From positions 112,935,280-112,999,279 of the forward strand of contig OZ021721.1 of assembly GCA_963978545.1 (NCBI GenBank): a stretch of DNA of 64,000 nt. Reading direction: 5' to 3'. The DNA is from Linyphia triangularis. Its lineage: Eukaryota; Arthropoda; Arachnida; Araneae; Linyphiidae. The notes under the pieces were generated by a model. That model had not been told where the DNA came from, made no database searches, and saw nothing but the letters and a program-made list of their open reading frames with translations. A program made the position numbers and the translations under genes. This document shows, piece by piece, positions 23,877 through 35,805 of the stretch; the stretch's first letter is position 1, and each line of letters begins with the position of its first letter.

Positions 23877-26238
23877 GCAGGAAAGTAGACGAAATACATA
23901 CGAAACTGATGTGCGCTATTCCATCTGTGGTATATATTCCCTTCGATGATCGACTATTCCATACTTCTGGCAAGTCTAACTACCACATGCGGCACATTCA
24001 CATGGCGCACAAAAGGCCTCCCTAGAGTTACCTCTTTGGGTTCAGACGAAAACCTACACTTGGTCATATGACAGCCACCTTGCACCCCCTGTATGCGATG
24101 TGCAATCCCTTTACAAAAAATCCTGGTAGAACTTCATGCATAAATCCCTATTAAAAGAAAATTATTCGAAACGATGTACGTATGGAATATTTTCAAGCTA
24201 TTTTCGTCAATAAGAAAATTTTTTGAGCTGCTGGTAGATAAAGGCTACATAAACAAAGGTAATGTAAACGATTTTTAGTAATCTCATATTAATATACAAC
24301 TGAGCTCGTACGCTACCTGAGCACCCAAGATTCCTTAGAAGAATTACTTTCTTGGAAATCATCTGAGTTAGATATTGTATGCAATTGCTGAGAAATGAAG
24401 AAACTTGATTTGGAATGCAGAACTTGGCACGGAAGGGCTCTTGTAGCTCGACAGTCTGGTGATAAATACTTTCTTGTTTATCCATCATAAGTTATCCGAT
24501 TGAACTTTTTTAACATTTAAGGAAAGAAAGAAACACACTAAGCAAAATTTTTTTAACTTTAACTTTCAAATAATGTGCAGTTGTAAATAAACTATTATTT
24601 ATCTATTTTGGTTATGTTTAAAGAGACAACAGCGTATCTTCACAAAAAATATTGTCTAGAAATAATACATAAGATTAAATTAATTTTTTTTTTTTCATAT
24701 GAACTATTCATAAACATTCCATTTGCTAAAGTGGGTCTAGTACCGAAATTTCTTAAAAAATCCCAATTTTTTTTTCTGATTAAAAAAAAAAAAAAAAAAA
24801 AAAAGTTCATATATTTTTGAAGAGAATGATGTTTTGATTTTATTCTTCCGGTGATTAGAAGGCCGCGAAATTATCTGTTATTTTAACATCACTTATGGGC
24901 TTAACGCCTTGAAGCGCCTGCTTAAAGTGCATTTTTTAAGCACTAGTGTTTTTCACAGATGTTGCAAATTCAAATTGATATAGCTCCAGAACCATTAACA
25001 ATTGGCCATTCAAATTTTTGGAGCATTTAATTTATATAGTTTTAAACATTTTGTCTTCACCGAATTTTATTTTTTAAATTCTGTTTAAAAATATAACATT
25101 TAGCGTAAAGGATAGCATAAAAAAAGGAAAAATTTCACTATTTTAACTTTGAGAATTTTTTTAATTTTATTTAATTCACTCATCAAAATTCTGTGACGAC
25201 AATTTTTTTTTATATATAATTAGGTATTACATAAAGCTTTCACTTCGAATTTTTTTTTTCTTGACTTATATCAAAATACGCAAACATCAATTATTATGAA
25301 TTTTTTTGGGTTTTTAATTTTTTTTTAAAATAAGTAAACACAATATTTAAAAAAACATTATTTCAAATATATATAAATAGTATCTCATACATAAATTTTT
25401 GACATAAAAATATTTATAAATAATTTTTTATTTTCGGTATCGGACCCCCTTAAAATTGCATTTCAACCTATATATTTAGTTTGCTGTTAAAAATAACATT
25501 AGATTTTAGTTCAAAATAGTTTGAAGTATAGCACTACCGCGAGTTGATCCAACACCTAATAAAAGAAATCCTTCAAACTGGACTTTCAGACAGAGACTAA
25601 AAGTCCTTTCCCCAAGTCTTCCGTCTTGTCATTTGTTTCTGCTACTCTAGTCAGCACCGAACGAGGTCAGAACTTCCTCTTAGTAAAGAAGAGTGATGAA
25701 GAGTCAACATCATACATTACTGAATCTTTACACATTCCGGCCAATTAATAACCATATAAGGTTAACATTTTCTAGAAATATCTTGATATATGTGAATTGG
25801 AACAGTAAATGTACAGTAGAGGTAGTGTTAGTATGTCGGGGAGACTTGTGTACCTAGGGTCGCCTTTTTTCAATTAACAAAAAATGAGCCACTGAGCCGT
25901 TTAAAAATGTGAAACTGATGTGCATACATCGTTATAGTAATTACTTTCTTCCCACTGGGTTCATATAAATACTTAAAATAATAGTCTGTCAAATAGAAGG
26001 TTTTAATTTTTTTTTCACAAATGGTTCTAGGTTACAAGACCTCGTTGTACCTAGGGCCAGTACCTGATGTACCTAGGAATATTCTCTTTAAGTGAGGTTT
26101 CAGTCCAGAATGAATAGAAAACAAACATATGCAGATTAATTTGATAAAAGAAACACTATCAAGTAATTATCAATCATTGGTTTATCATATAACAACTATA
26201 ATAAATTGCAATGTGCCAAATTATTAGTGAATTACTAG
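23877..26238. other. Unannotated interval
   Basis: Short homopolymer runs (A of more than 20 at about 24782-24804) and A/T-rich DNA. The minus-strand frame at 24207-24488 (93 codons) has no recognisable domain. The segment around 25560-25740 is more complex and could be an LTR fragment, but no ends were found. Confidence 0.4.
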
Positions 26239-26240
26239 TA

Positions 26241-26664
26241 CAGTAGAGTCCTGATTATCCGAGTTAATGTGGACCAAGACCAACTCGGATAACCGAAAAA
26301 CTCGGTTAAAGCAAAAATTAAAAATAAAATAAATCGTATCGGTTTAAATGTATGTTTTGACAAGTACAAATGTTATACTATAGGTAAACCACATGCAATT
26401 AATAGTATATAGTAATGCTTAAAGAGTTCTCTTACTTAAGCCTTAAGACCTTGAGCGACGCGATAGGAGGAGCAGTGTCATACAATGAAAAGGAATGTAA
26501 ACATTTTGTTTTCTTGAGTGTTTGAGAGATCAAGTACCAATTTTTTTCGGTACTAGTTTTGAAAAAGGAAAATATCAGGGGTAAAAAAAATTAAAGAAAT
26601 ATTATCTGGCTCGGTTAAAGCGGAAACTCGGATAACCGGGGCTCGGATAATCGGGGTTTTACTG
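26241..26664. mobile_element. Tigger/pogo-type MITE
   Basis: TA flanks both ends (26239-26240 and 26665-26666). The left end reads CAGTAGAGTCCTGATTATCC and the inverse of the right end CAGTAAAACCCCGATTATCC, the terminus typical of Tigger/pogo elements. Sub-terminal CTCGGATAACCG and CTCGGTTAAAGC motifs recur in inverted order. At 424 bp with no transposase it is non-autonomous. Confidence 0.85.
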
Positions 26665-26666
26665 TA

Positions 26667-27052
26667 GTTTCATAACTTGAAAAACTGATTCCAAAAAAAA
26701 ATAAGCTGCATGCATTATCGCTTTAAAGCACCAACCGATTTTGGATCCAGATGAGCATGTAGAGCAGCTATCCAATATCTTCACGCAGAAGAGGAGCATG
26801 TTTCAGAAATTTATCACAGGATGAAAGAAAGAAAGAAATGTAAGGAAAATAAGCAGTGTTTCTCACGGGGCACCATATTCCGGTGGTTTCCTTGAAAAAT
26901 CATTAAAAAGTCGTAATCTTACATGTGACAAGAAAGAACAGGACACCCTGGAAAACTGTATCCGTCAGCAACCCAGGAGTTTTTACACTGAAGCCATCTA
27001 CTCCCTTCCTACGAGCTGAGATTAGTGTTTCAATGTCAATGGTGAATATTTA
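26667..27052. other. Unannotated interval between two DNA elements
   Basis: A stretch of relatively balanced composition; a frame reading HAEEEHVSEIYHRMKERKK is visible near 26780-26840, but I do not recognise it and it is soon closed by stops. It could be decayed transposase or host DNA. Confidence 0.35.
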
Positions 27053-27054
27053 TA

Positions 27055-27601
27055 CACTATCTACCAATAAGTAATTGGACACCTGTGATAAAAGAGATAA
27101 ACACAATTTATTCATATTCAATAGGTGATAGAGCATCCACCTGAGGCAATTACGGCCTTAACCCTTTGAGGCATGCTTTCCATAAGTGTTTAGATGATGG
27201 AGAAAGGTATTTTCCTCCACTCGGCTTGGTGAAGACATAGAAATTCTTTCACCGATTTTAGACGGTTGCTGCACCCCTTAGCTCGGTGGTCCAACTCGTC
27301 CCAGAGGTGATCTATAGGATTCAAGTCTGGACTCTGGGTAGGCCAATCCAGTCAATTCACCCCACTGTCATCATACCAATCCATGGTGGACCTCGCAACA
27401 TGACAAGTAGTGTTGTCATCTTGGAAGTAACATTAATCCAAACCGTAAAATTGTCACAGCGTAAGAAGCACATTGTTTTGTAAAATAGTGGAGTAAGCGT
27501 CTGCGTTGCGCCTACCATTAATTGGGATCAAGGGTCCCAGTCCATACCACGAGAGACGTCCTCATTTGCATGGGTGTCCAAATACTTATTGGTAGATAGT
27601 G
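27055..27601 (-). mobile_element. Tc1-like transposon, internally deleted
   Basis: The 29-bp terminal inverted repeats (27055-27083 and 27573-27601) begin CACTATCTACCAATAAGTA and differ at one position. TA flanks both ends (27053-27054 and 27602-27603). The minus strand holds only the later part of a transposase, so the DNA-binding region and first catalytic aspartate have been deleted. The ends are well conserved compared with the coding part. Confidence 0.9.
27118..27537 (-). pseudogene. Tc1-like transposase, C-terminal part, decayed
   Basis: About 140 codons on the minus strand read GPLIPINGRRNADAYSTILQ, then CYFQDDNTTCHVARS (the second catalytic aspartate region), then LDWPTQSPDLNPIDHLWDEL. 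The last motif is the Tc1 signature WPAQSPDLNPIENLW, here with D where the third catalytic acid E is expected. The native-like end SGGCSITY and stop lie at 27118-27120. At least four in-frame stops interrupt the reading. The first catalytic D and the N-terminal domain are absent. Not functional. Confidence 0.88.
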
Positions 27602-27603
27602 TA

Positions 27604-28667
27604 GTTCTACAGTTCTACATGAACTTTTATTATATTATTGTTATTAAAATTTCTTTGCATATACCTGTAGTGTCCTTTTTTATTTGAGCACACCATATAG
27701 ACTTTCTTGGAGCTGTGAGGCATAATTACAATAACAATTGCGAGATTAACTATCTCAATTAGAGTGAACTCATAAAGAGCTCAGTACGTCAATTCAACAT
27801 ATAACAGAATTTAATTTATATTTACCTCGTTCGTAAATAACATTCCCACCTTTCTGAAGATCATCTGACGTCTAATATTATTACTGAGACTGAATACATT
27901 CCTTTCAGTAAATATTATCTGGTGGTAAAAGAGATATGCATTTTAATTTCAGAAAATAAATGAGCTTTATTTAACTTCGATACTGATTTTGGCATCTATA
28001 CAAAATGAGCACATTTTTTTTGTTATATCTAAACATTAGTTCTAAAAATCAACAGTATTTCAGTAGCCTAACGATAATCAACGTAATTAACAAAACTTCA
28101 TAATCACAGTTGATTAATTTTGAATTATGAAGTCTTGGTGTATACAAAAGGAATGCACGCTGGAGACTTATAATCACGAGGTTTCTTTTTTCTTTAAGAG
28201 ATCATTAAGAAATACAATGGATGAAATATATATCGCAGCGTATATAATTACAAGGACGATATAATTTGTACTTTATCTTCCTTTCAATGCTACAGTTGAA
28301 GTATGATGTATATTAACACAAATTGGCTCGAGTAACCAACATTTTGTGTATTTCAGATAACAATCGAGCTATGAGGCGAGAAAATTAAAGCCAGAAGAGA
28401 AGCTTTGTTTATGGATAATAAATGAAATGTAGATTATTTTGGCGAAATATTGGAAGTGTGTCGTCACTTTTGCAACTTAATACAATAGTGTTTTAATATT
28501 TGACTGATGCATTTTTTAGCATATATGCAGGAGAGGAGTGCTCAATATTTTGTATATAAATATTTGTTACGGACGGATAAAATTATGTATCTGAATATCA
28601 TGCACTTTTGGAAGATATTATTTAATAATTTCTTACCTGTCATAAAACGTCTTAGTATCTTCAATAC
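27604..28667. other. Unannotated AT-rich interval
   Basis: No gene or element ends recognised; a short frame near 28507-28728 is not conserved in any way I can see and runs into the SINE. Confidence 0.45.
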
Positions 28668-28675
28668 CATTATTT

Positions 28676-28828
28676 CGGTTGGTTGTTTGTACGCTCAACG
28701 CCCTATCTTTATGCACAATGACGGCTAATCAGGCCGGGACCTACAGCTTAAAGTGGATACCGAACCACAAAGAACATCTATGCCTAACCCAGGATTCGAA
28801 CCCGGCACCTCAGCCATCAGAGGGGCTG
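28676..28828 (-). mobile_element. tRNA-derived SINE, family 2, truncated
   Basis: The plus strand reads TTTGTACGCTCAACGCCCTA, CGGGACCTACAGCTTAA and GGATTCGAACCCGGCACCTC, which is the complement of a tRNA-like head with a B box. Compared with copies at 46421 and 60191, most of the tRNA-like 5' portion after the B box is shortened. An imperfect flanking repeat (CCATTATTT/CCACTATTT) is present. The resemblance to a tRNA is partial and no functional tRNA can form. Confidence 0.75.
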
Positions 28829-28839
28829 CCACTATTTGG

Positions 28840-29867
28840 GAACATAAAGCATTTAATTCAAAAAGTTTTTAATAAGTATGATTATCAAATAATTGTTGAT
28901 AAACAGTATAGACATAGCCTTATATGTATATATAAATATATATATATATACATATAAGGAATTTGATATAATTTAAGAAATGGAGCAGAGCAGTAAGTTT
29001 ATTTAATACTAAACCCAATTCCCATACATACTAGAGTAGTTGTTTTATCATGTCATTTGAGTAGATTTTTAAAAGATAGAGATATATTCAAATGAATTCA
29101 ATAATATTTTACTAGGTGATTAATACGAGCATTAACCAAGCAAGGAGTTTGAATTAACTTAAATTTTAAATTTTCTTTTGAATAATTAAATCAGTTATTT
29201 TAATAGATCTACTACACTATTTATTAATTATTATGATTAATATAAGCACAAATCTTAATTTAATGCTCAATGATCATCGCCAATCCCCAAATCAAAAGCG
29301 CATTGAAGCCTCCTTTAAACTACAAGCAATTCAAGAGATGCTTCATTCACTAAGACTCATGAATGATTAAATTCCTTAAAACAATCTACAGAAACATCTC
29401 TTTAAATAAATATGAATCATGTTTTCGAAAACATCTTAATCCATTGACTATTTGTGTGTTTTTATAACACGCTCCCCTCTACCCATTTGAATAATGCATT
29501 TTATTCAAAGTGAGTTCTTGAGTGATGTAGGTAAGAGTTTTCTTCTGTTCTCTTTCACTCAAGTTTCGCAAATTGCTCTAGAGCTTCTTTGAGATCTTTT
29601 GATCTTGCTTGTCTTAGAAAATGGATTCTAAAAGGATGGTTGTACTGTATAAGGCATGACTGGACAGCCCTAACTCCTTTGTAGAGGATAAGAGAGAACT
29701 TATTTTGACAGGAAAGACCTGAACTTGTTTTCTGAGTTTTCTGTATAGAATATGCATGACCATTGATGTCAAGCGTTAAATATAAATTTCAATCGATTTG
29801 TATTTATTTACAAATGATTGAATCTGAGTTGGTTTGATTCCATGATACAAATCTCTATATAATTATC
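28840..29867. other. Unannotated AT-rich interval
   Basis: A (TA)-rich segment at 28920-28950 and otherwise A/T-rich sequence. No gene recognised. Confidence 0.45.
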
Positions 29868-29869
29868 TA

Positions 29870-30072
29870 CACTGTTAAAAATTTTGTTCCACCTTGCACC
29901 AAAAATTGGTTCCCATTTAGCTGCTACCAACATTTGGTGCTTAGTTTCACGATTTAATGGTGCAACCTCGGACCATAAGCACCATTAAATCGCGAAACTA
30001 AGCACCAAATGTTGGTGGCAGCTAAATGGGAACCAATTTTTGGTGCAAGGTGGACAATTTTTTTTAACAGTG
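29870..30072. mobile_element. Hairpin MITE (203 bp, TA target)
   Basis: The element starts CACTGTTAAAAATTTTG and ends with its inverse (TTTTTTAACAGTG), with TA at 29868-29869 and 30073-30074. The two halves are near-perfect inverse copies over about 90 bp (TCCACCTTGCACCAAAAA... and its complement) around a short centre near 29963-29976. The terminus is of the Tc1/mariner MITE kind. No coding capacity. Confidence 0.88.
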
Positions 30073-30414
30073 TACTCTTAGCAACCATCTGTATCTGTAC
30101 TTCAATGCAGCTTCGAATACCTAGATAACTTATAACCTGTTACTAACTTATGATTCGAATTTAGAAATTTAAAGGAGATTCTTATGAGTGCTTTAGTTAA
30201 TTAAAAATAAGTTTGACATAAATGCTTTCTTTTATTTATTATCAAAATTGTATGGTTTTATTTTTCCAATGAAACACACTATCCATCTAAATGATGGTTA
30301 TTTATACATGAAAAGTAGATTTTATTTTGGTATGTTTTGCAACAAACTTGTTGAGGATTGTAAACAAAATAATGTTCTTGAATTATTCCGAAAAGACTGA
30401 AATCATATAATAAA

Positions 30415-30520
30415 TTTATTATAAACTCTTTGTTTAAATTTATTATGATTTCTTTGTTTAAATTTATTATGAACTCTGCTTAAATTTATTATGAACTCTT
30501 TGTTTAAATTTATTATATTT
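30415..30520. repeat. Minisatellite, ~27-bp unit
   Basis: The unit AACTCTTTGTTTAAATTTAT recurs four to five times with small changes (TATGATTTC, TATGAACTCTGC variants). Confidence 0.8.
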
Positions 30521-30585
30521 CCTGTATGACGTGTAGCTGTGGTTTTAATGTATTCCATATGAATTTAATACCGTATCTCTTATAC

Positions 30586-31438
30586 TAGCGTCAGCCACTA
30601 GGCGGCCCGCCGGTAGTACAGAAGAGCAAAAATAAAATTTTGCGGAAATAATTTTAATTTGTCTACTATAGTGTGTGTTTACTACCAAAAACCGCGTTTT
30701 CCATTAAGTGGCCCGCGTCAGTAAGTCTGAAAAATCCTTTTTTTTTTCTGAGACTGCCAGAAAAATAAAAAAAGCAATAATTTGAATTATTACCAATGAC
30801 GCATTCCTTCGCATTGCTTAGTTTATTACTTATGATACACAATCCCCTCAACTCGTGAATGGCACAATTCGAATTCTGCTTTTTTGAATGTGATGGGTAG
30901 GAGTTGGGTGTTTTAATGCATACTGGCCTATATGTTTTAACGTGAAAAGAAGAATCGTGATCTCTATGACTCCAGTGTAATAATAGCGTCGAGGACTAGT
31001 TTTAAACGCAAAGTAGATAGTGAAAAGCGGACCCGCCGTCATCGTCTCGCAATTAACATCGACTAAAATGAAGGATTTATTAGGTATGTTTTAAATATCT
31101 TAATTGATTATGAGGCCAAGTCACATTGTAATAGTGTCACTAAAGACTAATTTCTTTTATGAATTTAATGTACAATGTAAAGAAAACTATTTTTTTTAAT
31201 TATTTGAAACAAAAATCAAATATCAATTGTGTTTTTATTAATATAAAAAAGTTAAATTATTGTTTCAGTTTTCTAAATTGTTTTATATTGTTAAATCTTT
31301 AGTAATTATCACATTTCTAACATTGAACATATGTAGTAAAGCAATATATTTATTGGTGTATTCTGTATAAATCTGCGGCCCGCGGAAAATTCCAACATAA
31401 GTCATGCGACCCGTCTTAAAAGTTAGTAGCGGAAGCTG
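30586..31438 (+). mobile_element. Non-autonomous hAT element, copy A
   Basis: An exact 8-bp duplication TCTTATAC flanks the element (30578-30585 and 31439-31446). The left end TAGCGTCAGCCACTAGGCGG and the inverse of the right end CAGCTTCCGCTACTAAC are degenerate hAT termini. The copy at 61307-62202 has the canonical CAGCGTC ends and is in the opposite orientation. At 30995-31065 (plus strand) a vestige reads TSFKRKVDSEKRT before a stop, resembling the start of GTF2IRD2/ZBED-like hAT transposases. Everything after that is gone. A minus-strand frame at 30848-31042, also present in copy B, is probably a shadow. Confidence 0.85.
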
Positions 31439-31446
31439 TCTTATAC

Positions 31447-32295
31447 TTTTCTATACCGTAAATAGAAATCCTCGTCGTAGTTTAAGAATAGTAGTGAGTT
31501 GTTGACGGGTGTGTGATGTAAATAGAACAAACTAAGGCTACTCTTCACGTTGAAATTGAAATCAGTTACGTTTTATTTTTCAAATAGGAAGCGTAATTGG
31601 TAGGTATAACACAAATACATGTTGGAGCCGGGAATGAATCTGAAATGATAACTTAAAATAATTTATTTAACAAATTCAACAACCAACTGCTCAAACAACT
31701 TAAGGTTGAAAAATTATTTCTCGTAAGTAATTGTTGATCAAAATGGGTGTGGAGAAATGTGGTAGAGGGCGTAAAAGAGGCCCCAGATTAAAAGAAGCGC
31801 CCCAAGTATCAGATGGTTAAACATAATTTCGAATGATCGATTCCGAACTTATGTTTTGAAAATAATCTGTTTTTTTTTTTTTTTTTTAATGTTGACAATC
31901 CTTTACTTTGGACTCGAGACTAATATCACTCTGTTAGAGCTGGCCTTTTCTCAATTAAATTTTTTAAGTTGAAGGCGACAAATTTCTTAAAAATTAACGA
32001 ACTTACCGAACGATCTTCCTGTAGCCTCGAGATTTTTCTACGAGCTAATAACTATCAGTTTAGTTTAAGAATTTAGCAAGTAAGGACGCACAGTAGTCCC
32101 TCAGAAGCACAACAACTTTGGACAATACCGGCTGACATTAGTCAATGTCGATATGGAACGTTTTAAATCAGCAGTGGGATACCTATTCTGGCCAATCTCA
32201 ACCAATTATGGATGAAATAGATTGAAAGTTTTGAATGAAATGCTGATGCACAGTTTTAAAATTAAAATATTTTATTCATACGAAAGGACGGAGGC

Positions 32296-32336
<41 letters not shown>

Positions 32337-33350
32337 CGTGTTTTGAAATGATGCCAGAATCAGCTAATTTTACAGAACCCCTGTTACCGACATTGGCCCC
32401 GTTTTAACATTGCTTAGAGGAATTACTTTTCGTCAGAGTTAGATAATGTGTTCGATTTTCTGAGAGATATAAAATTTTTTAGGTTTCCTTAACTTGCTTA
32501 ACACATAATTTTCTCTTTTCTATGGTGCTGCCATCTACTGTTCATTTTCACAGCTCCCCAAAAGCTTAGGAGTATTTCTGAGTTTTTGAAATTCATTTTT
32601 TAAACAATTAACCACTATGCAAAGTTATTAATAAATTATTTTTTAGAAGCGGAGGAGTACGTCTTCAAACTGTTATATTATTTATTTTGATTTTGTGTAA
32701 GGAAATAAAGGAGTCGCCATTAAAGACATAGTCCATAAATAATATAAAAGGTCGTAAAAATTAGACGTACGGTTTGCATGCTTTTAAATATTTATGTTAA
32801 GTTCATAAAATTATCTAACATAAATTAGTGACATTAATACACTTCCATTTCAATCTAGAGTCCTTTAAGTTCATATAAAATTTCCCCATTATTTCAATAC
32901 TTCAATTTATTCTTGAAACACTACATCGTTATTACTACACTAATATTCGAAAAAGGTTTAGTATTTTTAGAAGATTCTAAATTATAACATTTTGGCGATT
33001 TCTATGTATAGACGGTGTTTGTACAGTTAGCTTCTCATATAAATAAAGTTACTTATTTTATATTAAATGCTTATTCATTTACGTAAAGGCGAAATTAAAA
33101 TTGTGCATCTGTTTTCAATTCGAATTTCCCTAAGCAAATAAGTATTTTTGTTAAAAAACCTTATGCGACAATGTTTTTCTTGAATAATTTTGATTTTTTT
33201 AAAAATAAAAACACATTTTTCGATTTATAAGACATAATAAAATAGCATAATTTGTGACAGCTAAAGCACCGTAATATGATTAAATTAACAAGATTAATAA
33301 ATACTATTAACAAAAAATTTTAGATAGTAAAGAGGTATCGAAAATTACGT
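31447..33350. other. Unannotated interval with homopolymer tracts
   Basis: T-rich tract at about 31868-31888 and A35 at 32299-32333. No domain-bearing frame was found. The A35 tract has no recognised retroposon body directly upstream. Confidence 0.45.
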
Positions 33351-33353
33351 TTC

Positions 33354-34232
33354 TACTCTAACTGTGAATATTTAAATTTTTTTTTTTTTTCATATATTCA
33401 TCAACTCAAAACCTACCGAAAGACGTCAACACTAGAAAAGACGTAGCCTTTAAAGACAAATCTTTAAATCAAAGGTACTGTAAAAAATAGTAAGAAACTT
33501 TATAGTTCAATGCTGTCGTACCAAAATTCAAAATCAAGTATTTCAAAAGAAATGCTACACTTTAATTACAAAGTAGCTTTCTACTTTATCTATGAATTTT
33601 TAAAAAATATATATTTTTTCATGTATTCCTCAACTCGAAATCCACCTAATGACGTAAACACTAGAAAAGAAATAACATTTAAAGACAAAACTTAAATAAA
33701 AAGTACTGTAAAAATAGTAAAAAACTTTACAGTTCTATGATCTCGTACCAAAATTGAAAATTAAGTATTTCAAAAGTAATATTAAATTTTTTGAAAATTA
33801 GGTTTCTACTCTATTAGTGAATATTAAAAAAAAAAAAAAAAAAAAAATTATGTATAATATATATATATATAATATTTTTTTTATATACTCTTCATCTCGA
33901 AATCCACCTAATGACATAAACACTTTGATAACATCTTTATGAAAACACTCAGAAAAATCAATTTTGCACCCGAAAAAAATCACTCACTTATTTTTAAATA
34001 CGTCTTCAGTGTCCAATGTTTGTTTGTATGTTAATAGCATCAAGGATAGCTGATATCACGTAATGACGTAAACACTAGAAAAGACGTAACATTTAAAGAC
34101 AAAACTTAAATAAAAAGTACTGTAAAAATAGTAAAAAACTTTACAGTTCTATGATCTCATACCAAAATTCTAAAATTAAGTATTTCATAAGTAATACTAT
34201 ATTTTTTGAGAATTAGGTTTCTACTCTATCAG

Positions 34233-34298
<66 letters not shown>

Positions 34299-34500
34299 GA
34301 TACTCTTCATCTTGAAATCCACCTAATGACGTAAACACTAGATAAAAAGTCACTACCCTGTCACTATTTGATAACATCGCTATGAAAACACTCAGAAAAA
34401 TCAATTTTGCACCCGAAAAAATCACTCACTTATTTTTAAATACGTCTTCAGTGTCCAATGTTTGTTTGTAGGTTAATAGCATCAAGGATAGCTGATATCC
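33354..34500. repeat. Complex degenerate tandem array (~230-bp unit)
   Basis: Units sharing CACCTAATGACGTAAACACT, TTTAAAGACAAAACTTAAAT, AAAAAGTACTGTAAAAATAG and TTAGGTTTCTACTCTAT recur at about 33357, 33588, 33812 and 34227. A longer block (GATAACATC.. AAAACACTCAGAAAAATCAA ... AGCATCAAGGATAGCTGATA) appears at 33926-34053 and 34371-34499. Simple repeats sit at the same place in each unit (T, AT, A or TA tracts). Short minus-strand frames here are repeat by-products. Confidence 0.85.
34236..34295. repeat. (TA)n microsatellite inside the array
   Basis: About 60 bases of alternating T and A. Confidence 0.93.
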
Positions 34501-35279
34501 CAAACCCATTTAAGTGACAGAGAAATCTTAACCAACCCCTAAGTTTTATAGTTTTTTCTCACCGTTTTCTCTTATAAAGAAGAAAAAAAACTTCCAAAGA
34601 CGTTCGTACTCTTATGCAACATTAAGGATGATAGATTTCCTCTAACGCGTACTATCGGGTCGGCGGAGGCTTGGGAAAAAACCTCATTTCAGTGTCGTCT
34701 GCTTGCCCCCTCCAAAATGAATGATTATCTGAAAAGAATCGAAGTGAAGAGAACGGGGTTTCCCCGATGTCCCGGCATGATTAAAAAGCTGTCCTCTTCC
34801 CTTCAATAATTGGAACTTGTTCTGAGAGTTTGGGAATACAGTCAACACATAAAAACAATGGAATTATCTCCTTGTGTGAGACTACAATAACCCATATGCA
34901 AAATATGCCTGGGGCCATATGTCTATAAATTAGCCCTCCCCCATGTCTGGTTATTTAATAGAAAATCTGGGAAAAAAGGATGCCTTGGGTTTCGTTCTTT
35001 TCTTCATGATAGAAAGCCGATCTATTAGTTATTATTGAATGATAAAGCGGATAGTAGAAATTGCGTATTGAATATTGGGGTAGATTTTGGAAAATAGAAA
35101 ATTGATTTGGAGATTTAGTTGAGTTAATGGGTGTGTTGAGTTAAACTATGAAATCTGATATATTTAATTAAAATAAAGGTAGTTTTGGGTAAGATTAAGT
35201 TTTAATCGCTTAAGAAGACTTTATTTATTGATGAGTCTTTAATTGATTATCATTTAGATAAAAAATTAAAGTATTTTCA
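34501..35279. other. Unique-looking interval
   Basis: From about 34560 to 35000 the sequence is complex and less A/T-biased (ACGCGTACTATCGGGTCGGC, CCCCGATGTCCCGGCATG) with no repeats, element termini or long frame. It may be host regulatory or intronic DNA. Confidence 0.4.
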
Positions 35280-35805
35280 AATAAAACATGTTTTATGTAT
35301 GTGTGTATTTATGTGTATGTGGGTGTATAAATGCGCATATGCATAGGTTTATGAATATATGTTCCCAAATACAACAAATACAAGTGTATATATGTATGTA
35401 TGTGTGTGTATGTTTATATATGTGATTATACATACCCAATAAATTAACTCACATTAAATAAGTGAAGATACCGTATGTATGTATGTATATATATATATAT
35501 GTGTATGTATGTTTATATATGTGAGTATACATACCCAATTAATTAACTCACATTAAATAAGTGAAGATACCGTATGTATGTATGTTTATATATGTGATTA
35601 TACATACCCAATAAATTAACTCACATTAAATAAGTGAAGATACCGTATGTATGTATATGTGTGTATGTATGTTTATATATGTGAGTATACATACCCAATT
35701 AATTAACTCACATTAAATAAGTGAAGATACCGTATGTATGTATGTATGTATGTATACATACTCAATTAATTAACTCACATTAAATAAGTGAAGATACCGT
35801 ACTTA
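35280..35805. repeat. TATG/TGTA-rich minisatellite, five units
   Basis: The block ATTAACTCACATTAAATAAG followed by TGAAGATACCGTATGTATG occurs at about 35440, 35538, 35613, 35696 and 35765. Units are separated by variable (TATG)n and TATATATG runs, so unit length varies from about 68 to 100 bp. Confidence 0.9.

Noticed and set aside
30848..31042. 64-codon frame also found at 61704-61898
   Set aside because: Conserved only because both lie in copies of one hAT element; the opposite strand carries the better transposase vestige.
32299..32333. A35 tract as the tail of a processed pseudogene
   Set aside because: No mRNA-like or retroposon sequence and no target duplication recognised next to it.
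33798..34425. Two similar minus-strand frames
   Set aside because: They come from duplicated array units and simple repeats, with TA and poly-A tracts translated into runs.
35440..35805. CRISPR-like array (five repeats of a ~45-bp core)
   Set aside because: Spacers are TATG/TATA microsatellite sequence rather than unique DNA, and the context is a eukaryotic genome; it is a minisatellite.
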